From assembly GCF_001548375.1 (NCBI RefSeq), contig NZ_AP017295.1:806001-870000 (forward strand): a stretch of DNA of 64,000 nucleotides. The letters are read 5' to 3'. This document shows positions 37,835 through 46,478 of this stretch, piece after piece. The notes beneath the pieces were generated by a model. It did no database searches, was not told the origin of the DNA, and saw nothing but the letters and a program-made list of their open reading frames with translations. The stretch's first letter is position 1. Each line of letters starts with the position of its first letter. Both the position numbers and the translations under genes were made by a program. The DNA is from Nostoc sp. NIES-3756 (GTDB lineage: Bacteria; Cyanobacteriota; Cyanobacteriia; Cyanobacteriales; Nostocaceae).

Positions 37835-38254
37835 ATGAAAGCTGCTGAATCTTTAACCAATATCCAGACACAAGCTATTACAGGAATTACAGAAACGGCA
37901 ATTCTGCAATATTTCGCCACCCTCAACGCTGGAGAATTTGCAGCAACAGCTGCGTTGTTTGCTGACGATGGTGTGATGTATCCGCCCTTTGAATCTGCTA
38001 TGGTGGGGCCAGATGCGATCGCTACCTACTTACAACAAGAAGCACAAGGTATCAAGGCTGATCCTCGTGAGGGGTTGGAGGAGGTGCTGGAAGATGGACA
38101 GGTTCAAGTACAAGTTTCTGGCAAAGCTCAAACTTCTTGGTGTGGCGTTAACGTTTTGTGGCAATTCATTCTTAACCAGCAAAAGCAGATTACATACACT
38201 AAAATCAAGCTCCTAGCTTCTCCCCAAGAGTTGATGGCTTTGCGTCGTGAGTAG
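37835..38254 (+). CDS. CTDH: C-terminal domain homologue of orange carotenoid protein
   Basis: The 139-residue protein has the NTF2-like fold of the OCP C-terminal domain: ILQYFATLNAGEFAATAALFADDGVMYPPFESAMVGPDAIATYL, then the beta strands ending in VNVLWQFILNQQKQITYTKIKLLASP. A Cys at residue 103 (SWCGVNV) matches the cysteine reported to control dimerisation of Anabaena CTDH. CTDHs bind a carotenoid as a homodimer and pass it to HCPs. The context directly after an HCP gene supports this role. Confidence 0.93.
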   Translation: MKAAESLTNIQTQAITGITETAILQYFATLNAGEFAATAALFADDGVMYPPFESAMVGPDAIATYLQQEAQGIKADPREGLEEVLEDGQVQVQVSGKAQTSWCGVNVLWQFILNQQKQITYTKIKLLASPQELMALRRE

Positions 38255-38330
38255 TAAAAATCCCAAATTCAAAGCCTCAACTTGATATATATATTGTGGG
38301 GTAGGCATCATGAGCGCCCCATAAATAAAA

Positions 38331-38353
38331 AGGACGGGCAAAATGCCCATCCT
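38331..38353. terminator. Possible bidirectional hairpin between convergent genes
   Basis: AGGACGGGCA (38331-38340) and TGCCCATCCT (38344-38353) pair with one mismatch around a 3-base loop. It lies between the CTDH stop and the stop of the gene at 38408. There is only an A-rich flank on the left, which would be a T tract for the minus strand. Confidence 0.5.
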
Positions 38354-38407
38354 ACAAAATTCTTAAAATCTGCCAAAACTCCAATAACTAGCTTTATACT
38401 CAACACT

Positions 38408-38845
38408 CTATTGAGTAATACTTGCTGTTTGTAAGGAACGTAGCAACATTCTTCTTCCCAACTCAATATCAGATGGCGCACATTGCCAGTCAGGATGTGC
38501 TGTCATCAACAAGCTGTCTAAACTTTCTTGATCAAACAAATGCCAAACAGGGGCATTGTTAATTGTGCTTTCTATGGCATAGCAGTTAATACCAACACAG
38601 TGAAGCGTGCAACTGCTAGCAATTCTTTCCAAGGTCATTTTTTCCCCCGGTTGCAGAAGACGAAATTGGCGAATAGCTTGCTTAAGCTCACTCATGCTAG
38701 AAACCATTAACCCTGATAGAGCCAAGGTAAGGTTTGGATCTCCGTTCACCTTAATCCAGTAGTGCCGACTGGGGTCTATTCCTTCCAACCAAGGTGATTC
38801 GTCATCAAGACGGTAGCGTGGTGATAAACAAAAGAAAGCTTCCAT
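38408..38845 (-). CDS. Conserved protein of unknown function
   Basis: The product is 145 residues from ATG 38845 (MEAFFCLSPRYRLDDESPW). An upstream ATG at 38938 would add a basic stretch that looks noncoding. The body contains EGIDPSRHYWIKVNGDPNLTLALSGLMVSSMSEL, a possible small-molecule or regulatory beta-alpha fold. The C-terminal half contains APVWHLFDQESLDSLLMTAHPDWQCAPSDIELGRRML. I do not recognise the family. It is convergent with the CTDH gene. Confidence 0.7.
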   Translation of the reverse strand: MEAFFCLSPRYRLDDESPWLEGIDPSRHYWIKVNGDPNLTLALSGLMVSSMSELKQAIRQFRLLQPGEKMTLERIASSCTLHCVGINCYAIESTINNAPVWHLFDQESLDSLLMTAHPDWQCAPSDIELGRRMLLRSLQTASITQ

Positions 38846-39203
38846 TAGTATCGGTAGAATTACGACTTTGGTTTTGACTTTCAGAGTATTTTTTGCCGCT
38901 ATACTGAAAAATTTTACGTATAGTTGCTTATACTTCAAGTATCTAATAACTTTTACCTATAAATCAAATAATATTTGCAAAAGTTATTAAATTGCTTAAT
39001 CTTTTGTAACACTGTAAGTTATGGAAGTTTCAAGAGATTACAGCTTGTCTCGATGGCTTGGCGCACCAAGGATAAGAACTTAGAGACTATGGGATAGAAA
39101 TTTAGCATCTATGTTAATTTACCAGTGCGATCGCTCTACTGTTACTGATAACCCAAGTCTTTCTTTGGGCAAATTATATATGTAACAATTAGTAAAAATT
39201 TGT

Positions 39204-40964
39204 ATGAGTATTAATAATACAGAAATCGATGTAGTTTCTTTAGCAGCTAGAGTAGAACAGTTAGAAAAAGAACAAAATCTTCGTAGACAAAATATTGCTT
39301 GGTTGAAAAAATATTTTGATGCCTTAAAAGAGGAATTTAGTAATAGGAATGAGTTGCAAGATATTTTAAGTATGCAGGAGGCGATCGCACAATTATCTGC
39401 ACAAATTTCTGAGTTACAACAGCATCTAAATATAGCGCCTGGATTAGACAAGAATGTAGAAGATAAAGATAGCAAGGATACAATAGCAGAGCAAAATAAA
39501 ATTGATGATGACGAAATCGTCAAGCGCTTTTTTGAGAGAGTCGACAAGCAACAAAATCAGCAATTACCACTAGAAATATCAAATATTGTTGAAACTATCG
39601 AAGTTGCTGTTACTCAGGAACATGAGCAGGTTGAAGTAATTGAAGAAGAAACAAAACCTTGCACCGCTTTTACTGAGCTTGAGTTTCAAATTGAAAGGGC
39701 AATCTGGCTAGTTAATAGAAGTTATGCACTAGAAGAACAAAGCCAAGATATACCCCTTGATGCTGAAGAATTTTTAAGACGTTATGAAGCAGGGGAAAGA
39801 GATTTTTCAGGTTTGAATTTAGCCGGAATAAATTTGAGCGGTAAAACTTTAAGTAGAGTTAATTTCAGTAAAGCAAACTTAACTTGCTCTAACCTTAGCC
39901 GCACTTCTTTAAGTTCTGATAATTTGAATGGAGCAAATTTAAAAAAAGCAGATTTGAGCAATGCTAATTTATCAAGCACTAATTTAAGCGCAGCTAATTT
40001 AAGTGAAGCTAACCTACATCATATAAAACTAAATTCAGTAAGTCTAGAAAATGCCATACTAAAGAAAGCAGATATCAGCGATGCCTATATATATCAAATC
40101 AATCTGAGTAATGCTGACTTGAGTGATGCTAACTTAAGCTGTGCAAACTTGAGAAAAGCCAAACTGATTGGAGCAGACTTAAGGAATGCTAATCTCTCTA
40201 ATGCTAACTTATTGGAAGCAAATTTTGAAAGTGCAAATCTTCAAGGTGTAACTTTTGAGCAAGCAATTTATAATCCAACAACATTATTACCTAAAGATTT
40301 CGTGATTACAAGCAGTGCATATTTAATAGCACCAGGTGTAAAGCTTGCTAATGTTAACTTAGCAGGTGCAGATTTAAGTCAAGTTAACCTAACTGGAGCA
40401 AACCTATCCTATGCAAATCTCCATGCAACAAATCTAGCAGGAGCAGATTTAAGTGAAGCTAATTTGAATTATGCAAATCTTTCTAAAGCTATTTTGAGTT
40501 GTACAAAACTAATCCAAGTATCTATGATTGAATCTAAGTTAAATGAAGCAAATCTCTGTCAGGCTAATTTAACTGCTGCTAGGCTTAATAGCGCAAATTT
40601 GATGCAAGCTAACTTAGGAGGTACTAATTTTACTGCCGCAGAATTAGTTCAAGCTAACCTCAAAAATACACATTTGAGTGGTGATTTTAATGGTGCTAAC
40701 CTTAGTGGTGTAAATTTAGTTGGTGTAAGCATTAGTGGCAATTTTAGTGGAGTAAATTTAACCAAAGCAAATCTGTGTGGTACTTCGCTTCAATCACTTC
40801 AGATGGCTGGCGCTAACTTAACCTCAGCAGATTTACGCGGTGCAAATTTGCGTTATACCAAGTTAGAAAAAGCCAATCTAAAAGATGCAAATATAAGTGG
40901 GGCTAACTTAGAAAATGCACAGTTGACTGGTGCTATTATGCCAGATGGCACAACTCACGAGTAA
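39204..40964 (+). CDS. Large pentapeptide-repeat protein with N-terminal coiled coil
   Basis: The 586-residue protein starts with a helical, charged region (residues 1-180) including VSLAARVEQLEKEQNLRRQNIAWLKKYFDALKEEF, a probable coiled coil. From about residue 200 to the end it consists of A(N/D)LXX pentapeptide repeats (NLSGANL, ADLSNAN and similar), which form a right-handed quadrilateral beta helix. The repeats are interrupted near residue 355 (YNPTTLLPKDFVITSS). No signal peptide or membrane span is visible, so it is probably cytoplasmic. Cyanobacteria have many such proteins, mostly without known function. It is a single gene followed by a HIP1 doublet. Confidence 0.92.
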   Translation: MSINNTEIDVVSLAARVEQLEKEQNLRRQNIAWLKKYFDALKEEFSNRNELQDILSMQEAIAQLSAQISELQQHLNIAPGLDKNVEDKDSKDTIAEQNKIDDDEIVKRFFERVDKQQNQQLPLEISNIVETIEVAVTQEHEQVEVIEEETKPCTAFTELEFQIERAIWLVNRSYALEEQSQDIPLDAEEFLRRYEAGERDFSGLNLAGINLSGKTLSRVNFSKANLTCSNLSRTSLSSDNLNGANLKKADLSNANLSSTNLSAANLSEANLHHIKLNSVSLENAILKKADISDAYIYQINLSNADLSDANLSCANLRKAKLIGADLRNANLSNANLLEANFESANLQGVTFEQAIYNPTTLLPKDFVITSSAYLIAPGVKLANVNLAGADLSQVNLTGANLSYANLHATNLAGADLSEANLNYANLSKAILSCTKLIQVSMIESKLNEANLCQANLTAARLNSANLMQANLGGTNFTAAELVQANLKNTHLSGDFNGANLSGVNLVGVSISGNFSGVNLTKANLCGTSLQSLQMAGANLTSADLRGANLRYTKLEKANLKDANISGANLENAQLTGAIMPDGTTHE

Positions 40965-41389
40965 ATATGACTAGGTTGTAAGTTTACTAGTTTTAACAAA
41001 AGCGATCGCCTATCATACAACGAACAAGCGATCGCTTCATATTAAAGTTTCATACAATATCTTTTTTACCTAATTAATCTGCGTATAGCGGTTGTTAATC
41101 AACTATTAACATCTAATTACGATAGAATAAGCTCACCTGCTTGATTGAATTAAATAAACTTACATAGCTTGTAACATTTACTAACACTATAGAAAATATT
41201 TGTAGTTTATATAACTAAAAGTCTATATTACAAAATTTAAGAGTAAATATACTAAATTAAAAGAGGCTAAACTTATAAAGTAAATATTGAAAACCAAAGT
41301 AACCAGAATTCGTATACATCGCTTAATTTCGTTTAACCTAAACCATAATCTTCTAAGTACAAATTACAAATTACAAGTGACTAACTATT
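40965..41389. other. Intergenic region with HIP1 doublet
   Basis: The region is AT-rich. At 41002-41009 and 41028-41035 lie two HIP1 octamers 26 bases apart that could fold as a hairpin 37 bases after the pentapeptide gene stop. The remaining 350 bases contain no ORF or repeat that I recognise. Confidence 0.5.
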
Positions 41390-42268
41390 ATGTCTCTCCG
41401 CGCACTTTTATTAGTAAATCGGCACGCCCGCCAAGGGCAAGCACGCCTACTGGAAGCAATTAATCATTTAAAATCATTTAATTTTCAGTTAATTGAAGAA
41501 TCTACAGAACATCCTAAACATCTTCATCAAATTATACATAAGTATAAAGATCAAGTTGATTTAGTAATAGTTGGAGGCGGCGATGGTACTTTAAATGCCG
41601 TCGTCGATGCTTTAGTAGAAACTCAATTACCCTTGGGAATTTTACCACTAGGAACTGCTAACGACTTAGCCAGAACTTTAGGAATTTCTAACTCATTACC
41701 TGAAGCTTGTAGAACAATTGCCCAAGGAGAATTAAGACGTATTGATTTAGGCTGGGTAAATGGTAAACACTTTTTCAACGTTGCTAGTATGGGATTAAGT
41801 GTAAAAATTACCCGTCAACTTACTAAAGAAATTAAGCGTCGCTGGGGCGTATTAGCTTATGCTGTGACAGCTCTGCAAGTTATTTGGAAATCTCGTCGTC
41901 CCTTTAGTGCAGAAATACGTACTAAAGATAGAGTTTTTCGTGTCAGAACCGTACAAATTGCCGTCGGTAACGGACGCTATTATGGTGGTGGTATGGCCAT
42001 AGTTCCCGATGCTAGTATTGATGACCAAAGACTAGACCTTTATAGTTTAGAAATTAATCATTGGTGGGAAATTATCACCTTATTACCAGCAATGAGAAAT
42101 GGGCGACATATTCATAGACAAAACGTTCGTGCTTTACATGGAAGAGAGTTTGAAATTTACACACAAAAACCACGCGCCATCAATACCGACGGTGAAATTA
42201 CAACCTACACCCCTGCAAAGTTCAGCGTTATTCCTAAAGCTATAGCCGTATTAGTTCCGCCAGTGTAG
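41390..42268 (+). CDS. YegS/DgkB-type lipid (diacylglycerol) kinase family protein
   Basis: The 292-residue protein has the N-terminal segment LLVNRHARQGQARLLEAINHL, the ATP-binding GGGDGTLNAVVDALV, and LPLGTANDLARTLGI typical of the DAGK catalytic domain. Later motifs are FFNVASMGLSVKITR, GNGRYYGGGMAIVPDASIDDQRLDL and the terminal NTDGE. These proteins phosphorylate diacylglycerol or other lipids at the membrane surface; the substrate cannot be told. It stands alone, with an STRR array after its stop. Confidence 0.92.
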   Translation: MSLRALLLVNRHARQGQARLLEAINHLKSFNFQLIEESTEHPKHLHQIIHKYKDQVDLVIVGGGDGTLNAVVDALVETQLPLGILPLGTANDLARTLGISNSLPEACRTIAQGELRRIDLGWVNGKHFFNVASMGLSVKITRQLTKEIKRRWGVLAYAVTALQVIWKSRRPFSAEIRTKDRVFRVRTVQIAVGNGRYYGGGMAIVPDASIDDQRLDLYSLEINHWWEIITLLPAMRNGRHIHRQNVRALHGREFEIYTQKPRAINTDGEITTYTPAKFSVIPKAIAVLVPPV

Positions 42269-42293
42269 ACAGTTATGAGTGCTGAGAGAAAAT

Positions 42294-42347
42294 AACTATG
42301 GACTATGGACTAATGACTAATGACTAATGACTAATGACCAATGACTT
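42294..42347. repeat. STRR heptamer array downstream of the lipid kinase gene
   Basis: The array contains CTATGGA, CTAATGA and CCAATGA heptamers in tandem (seven or more copies) and lies between the lipid kinase and the ExoD-like gene. Confidence 0.8.
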
Positions 42348-42416
42348 GATATTGTAGGAAATAGTGGTGGGTGCATTTGTATTTCATATTTATGTAGTTA
42401 ACTCAAGTGGGATACT

Positions 42417-43049
42417 GTGGCAGTTCACATCAACTCACGCCAAATACGTTTAAGCTTTTCCCAAGAAATTAAGTCACTGCTGCAACGGTTAGCCGAACAG
42501 CACCTGACACTTGGTGACATTTTGGCGGAAACTTCAGAACGAGGTTTTAGTTTAGTCATTGCGTTACTAGTTTTGCCTTTCTTGTTTCCTATGCCTCCAG
42601 GAGCAGCCGGGCCTTTTGGTGCTGCTTGTTTGATATTATCGGTACAAATGGTTTTGGGTAGACGATCGCCTTGGCTACCCAAAAAAATCGCTCGCTATAA
42701 GTTTCCCCGTCCTTTTGCCCAATTTCTTCTGCAAAATCTGCGGCGTGTCACCAAAGTTGTAGAGAAAATAGCCCGTCCCCGGTTAGGGAAAATCGCTCAT
42801 CATCCTTTAACTTGGCGTATTAATGGGTTCTGTATCTCTTGGTTGACAATACTACTCATGTCACCCATTCCTTTAACTAACCCGATTCCCACTGTAGGTA
42901 TTTTATTACTAGCGATCGCCACAATTGAATCTGATGGTTTATTAATTTGTGTTAGCTATATCGTCACTACTTTAATTACAGCCATGTTTGGATTTATTGC
43001 TTATGGCCTATGGTTAGCTCCTAGCATTTTGCCATCTATATTTAAGTAA
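42417..43049 (+). CDS. ExoD-family membrane protein
   Basis: The 210-residue protein starts at GTG (AVHINSRQIRLSFS). It has the ExoD core TLGDILAETSERGFSLVIALLVLPFLFPMPPGAAGPFGAACLILSVQMVLGRRSPWLP, then about three further membrane spans. ExoD was named for an effect on exopolysaccharide production and alkali tolerance in rhizobia; the biochemical function is unclear. An upstream ATG in frame was not seen, and GTG fits the conserved beginning. Confidence 0.85.
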   Translation: MAVHINSRQIRLSFSQEIKSLLQRLAEQHLTLGDILAETSERGFSLVIALLVLPFLFPMPPGAAGPFGAACLILSVQMVLGRRSPWLPKKIARYKFPRPFAQFLLQNLRRVTKVVEKIARPRLGKIAHHPLTWRINGFCISWLTILLMSPIPLTNPIPTVGILLLAIATIESDGLLICVSYIVTTLITAMFGFIAYGLWLAPSILPSIFK

Positions 43050-43313
43050 TTTTATATTTTTTTAAGAATCTAAATACTTTGTAAAACACCAGTTAAAAAT
43101 TTATATAATTTTCATATTAATTTATCAGCGTTTATTGTACCAATAAAACATTTTCTAATTTATAACTCCTTAATTCTTCACAGTATGGGAATGAGAAATG
43201 TGATAATTTCACATTTCATCTGTCGTTACTGGCTTCTTGACAGGGAACAATATGTAAACAAAGTAGACAAGTATTAGTTGAATGTACCTTAAAAGGAGCT
43301 AGTAATTAACTTG

Positions 43314-45038
43314 ATGCTTCACGGTAATTACGATATTCGCCTTAGCTTATTTTCTATAGCTATTGCTATACTCACCGCATACACTACGCTTGATTTAGCC
43401 GGACGAGTAGCACAAGCTAAATCACAAGAACGTTCTCGGTGGGTTGCTGGTGGAGCAATTACGATGGGAACAGGCATCTGGGCTATGCACTTTATTGCCA
43501 TGCTGGCGTTTAGTCTACCAGTTCCTATTTATTATGATTGGCTAATGGTTGTCGCATCAGTACTACCAGCAATTCTTGCTTCTGGGTTAGCCCTTTGTTT
43601 GATTAGCTTACCAGAGATAAATCTTCTTCTACTGTTAAGCGGTAGTATACTCATGGGTGTAGGCATTAGTGCCATGCACTATATAGGTATGGCGGCTGTT
43701 CGCTTATCAGCAACGGTATCCTATGATTTGAATATAGTTGTATTATCAATTGCGATCGCTATTCTTATCTCCCTAGTTGCACTTTGGGTTGGGTTTAAAC
43801 TTCGAGCTGATACAACTTTCAAAGGCAGATTACTTAGACTGGGAAGTGCAATTATATTAGGTGCTGCCATACCTTCAATGCACTACACAGGTATGATGGC
43901 TACCCATTTCTCCAATCCTCAAATCGTCAACACTAACACAGTTGATACTACCAGACCTCTTTGGATGGCTGTAATTGTCGGTTTAGTTACTGTATTTTTA
44001 TTAGGGTGGACATTACTCACCTCATTTTTTAATAAAAGATTGAGTGTTCAAATTGTTAAAACAGCAGTCCTTAAAGAAAATCAAGCACTTTTACAGCAAG
44101 CATTACAAAAACAAGCAGACTTGGCAACGTTAGCACAAACCCGCTCTGAAGAATTAGAAGCGGCTATGTTAGCACTTCAAACAACTCAACTACAATTTAT
44201 TCAAGCTGAAAAAATGTCCTCATTAGGGCAAATGGTTGCTGGAGTAGCCCACGAAATTAATAATCCTGTCAACTTTATTTACGGTAACTTATTTCATATA
44301 GAAGCTTATGTGCAGAATCTTTTAGAGTTAATTAATGCTTATAAACAAAACTATCCCGATCCTGCACCAGAAATTCAATTACTCACAAAATCTATTGATT
44401 TGCAATTTTTGCAAGAAGATTTACCGAAAACTCTAGAATCAATGCAAGCAGGAGCTACAAGAATTAAATATATTGTTGAATCTTTACGGAATTTTTCTCG
44501 TCTAGACGAAGCAGAATTAAAAACTGTAGATATCCATGAAGGGCTAGATTCTACACTATTAATACTCAAAAATCGCCTGATGAATCTGGAGGGTAATAGA
44601 CCAGAAGTTACAGTAATTAAAGAATATGACAAATTACCCCTAGTAAATTGTTATCCTAGACAATTAAATCAAGCATTCTTTAATATCCTAACAAATGCTA
44701 TTGATGCTTTAGATGAAAAGTATAACAAGAATATAAAGACAAATTTATCTTTTAAACCAATCATTAGAATTGCAACCAATATTAATCAACACAAATGGGT
44801 AAATATTCAAATTTTTGATAATGGTTTTGGGATTAATGAAGAAGTTCAGCGTAAAATTTATGACCCTTTTTTTTCAACTAAGCCTGTAGGCAAAGGTGTA
44901 GGATTAGGTTTATCAATTAGTTACCAGATTATTATAGAAAAACATCAAGGTAAGCTTAGTTGTCTATCTGCTTATGGTCAAGGAACTACTTTTAAAATTG
45001 AAATACCAGTAGATATTGCAATTGCTTCTATTCAATAG
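43314..45038 (+). CDS. MHYT-domain sensor histidine kinase
   Basis: The 574-residue protein starts at ATG 43314; the preceding TTG adds one residue. Seven membrane spans include the three signature motifs MHFIAM, MHYIGM and MHYTGM of the MHYT domain, which is proposed to bind copper and sense oxygen, CO or NO. A coiled-coil linker (about 245-300) leads to a kinase with GVAHEINNPVNFIYGN (phospho-His), NILTNAIDAL, FDNGFGIN and GVGLGLSISYQI. No receiver is present and no response regulator is adjacent. A weak AAAGGAG lies upstream. Confidence 0.93.
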   Translation: MLHGNYDIRLSLFSIAIAILTAYTTLDLAGRVAQAKSQERSRWVAGGAITMGTGIWAMHFIAMLAFSLPVPIYYDWLMVVASVLPAILASGLALCLISLPEINLLLLLSGSILMGVGISAMHYIGMAAVRLSATVSYDLNIVVLSIAIAILISLVALWVGFKLRADTTFKGRLLRLGSAIILGAAIPSMHYTGMMATHFSNPQIVNTNTVDTTRPLWMAVIVGLVTVFLLGWTLLTSFFNKRLSVQIVKTAVLKENQALLQQALQKQADLATLAQTRSEELEAAMLALQTTQLQFIQAEKMSSLGQMVAGVAHEINNPVNFIYGNLFHIEAYVQNLLELINAYKQNYPDPAPEIQLLTKSIDLQFLQEDLPKTLESMQAGATRIKYIVESLRNFSRLDEAELKTVDIHEGLDSTLLILKNRLMNLEGNRPEVTVIKEYDKLPLVNCYPRQLNQAFFNILTNAIDALDEKYNKNIKTNLSFKPIIRIATNINQHKWVNIQIFDNGFGINEEVQRKIYDPFFSTKPVGKGVGLGLSISYQIIIEKHQGKLSCLSAYGQGTTFKIEIPVDIAIASIQ

Positions 45039-45200
45039 GTAACACCAATTTCAAAAAGCAGATAATGGCTAACTGGGCTATCTCTATGGATAGTTACAAA
45101 TATTATGATAAGCCATACGTAAGCAAGTGAGCAGAGCAAAGGTTATACTTTGTAAAAAAGGCTTGTTTAAATTACTGTTTCTAATAATTTTTGGAAATCA

Positions 45201-46382
45201 ATGGTGCTAAATTTTCGCTTTGCTGTAGTCAGCGACTTACACATCGCGCTTTCTCACACAATCTGGGATCATCCTAGCCGATTTCATTTGGTAGAAGTGG
45301 GTATCCCAGCTTTTGAAAGCGCCATAGAACATTTAACACAACTTGATTTAGATTTTCTTTTACTCCCAGGAGATTTAACCCAACACGGCGAACCAGAAAA
45401 CCATATTTGGTTGCAACAACGTTTATCTAAATTACCGTTTCCAACTTACGTCGTACCGGGTAATCATGATGTTCCTGTAGTAACGGCGAATCAACAATCA
45501 ATTGCTTTTGCTGATTTTCCGCAGTACTACCGCAAGTTTGGTTATCAAGATACTAATGAACTTTACTATACCCAGCAATTATTACCTGGAGTAAGGTTAA
45601 TTGGATTAAATTCTAACTTTTTTAACGAAGAAGGCCAGCAAGTGGGGCGTTTAGATGCCAAACAACTGCAATGGTTAGAAGAAGTACTAATAGCAGCATC
45701 TGATGAGTTGGTGTTAGTGATGGTGCATCATAACGTAGTAGAACATTTGCCCCATCAATCTCGCCACCCGATGGCATCCCGCTATATGTTGGAAAATGCA
45801 CCAGAACTAGTGCAACTATTACAGCGTTACGGGGTCAAACTAGTCTTTACTGGTCACTTACATGTCCAAGATGTGGCTTGTGCTGATGGCGTGTATGATA
45901 TTACGACAGGTTCTTTAGTCAGCTATCCTCACCCTTATCGAGTTTTAGAGTTTCATCACGATCGCCAAGGTAAAGAATGGTTGCAAATCCTGTCCCATCG
46001 AGTCCAATCAGTTCCAGATTTTCCTAACTTACAACAATTATCACGGGAGTGGATGGGCGATCGCTCCTTTCCCTTTTTAGTCAAACTACTCACCCTCTCT
46101 CCCCTCAACTTACCATTAACCCAAGCCCAAGAACTAGCACCAACTTTGCGTGACTTTTGGGCAACCATAGCCGATGGTGATGCCGTATTTGACTACCCCC
46201 AGTTTCCCCAAAAAATACGCCACTACATCCAAACCTACAGCGCCGCTACTTTGATTGATAACAATAGCACGCTGTTGTTGGAAAAGATGGAGCGTGGGCA
46301 GTTGGGAGTGGGGAGTGGTGAGACAGCGCTGCGGGAGGGTTTCCCTCCGCAGGCGACTGCGAACCCGAAGGGGGGGAGATGA
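45201..46382 (+). CDS. Calcineurin-like metallophosphoesterase with repeat-encoded C-terminus
   Basis: The 393-residue protein has the five metal-binding motifs of this fold: VVSDLHIALSH, LLPGDLTQHGEPEN, YVVPGNHDVPV, VMVHHNVV and LVFTGHLHVQD. The domain ends at about residue 270, and a helical C-terminal region follows. The last 30 residues (from about ERGQLGVGSG to the stop) are encoded by the interspersed palindromic and G-rich repeat block at 46300-46480, so this end is probably a recent extension. The substrate is unknown. It is convergent with the FIST gene. Confidence 0.9.
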   Translation: MVLNFRFAVVSDLHIALSHTIWDHPSRFHLVEVGIPAFESAIEHLTQLDLDFLLLPGDLTQHGEPENHIWLQQRLSKLPFPTYVVPGNHDVPVVTANQQSIAFADFPQYYRKFGYQDTNELYYTQQLLPGVRLIGLNSNFFNEEGQQVGRLDAKQLQWLEEVLIAASDELVLVMVHHNVVEHLPHQSRHPMASRYMLENAPELVQLLQRYGVKLVFTGHLHVQDVACADGVYDITTGSLVSYPHPYRVLEFHHDRQGKEWLQILSHRVQSVPDFPNLQQLSREWMGDRSFPFLVKLLTLSPLNLPLTQAQELAPTLRDFWATIADGDAVFDYPQFPQKIRHYIQTYSAATLIDNNSTLLLEKMERGQLGVGSGETALREGFPPQATANPKGGR

Positions 46383-46478
46383 GGAAGTAGGGGGAGTAGG
46401 GGGAGAAATTCTAACTACCTCATCTCCCTCATCTCCCTCATCCCCCTCATCCCTTTCATCTCCCTCATTCCTCAGATA
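46296..46478. repeat. Composite repeat block: G-rich heptamers, palindrome, CTCCCTCAT array
   Basis: From left to right the block holds GGGAGTGGGGAGTGG heptamers (about 46303-46317), a palindrome GCGGGAGGG-TTT-CCCTCCGC (about 46329-46350), GCGACTGCGAACCCGAAGGGG, then GGGGGAGTA units. It ends in CATCTCCCT tandem copies (about 46420-46475) that are complementary to the left G-rich part. The block spans the end of one gene and reaches the stop region of the other. Confidence 0.7.

Noticed and set aside
39119..39547. A 142-codon minus-strand frame at the start of the pentapeptide-repeat gene
   Set aside because: It is antisense to a clear coding region and Ser/Leu-rich, as expected from the complement of a biased coding sequence.
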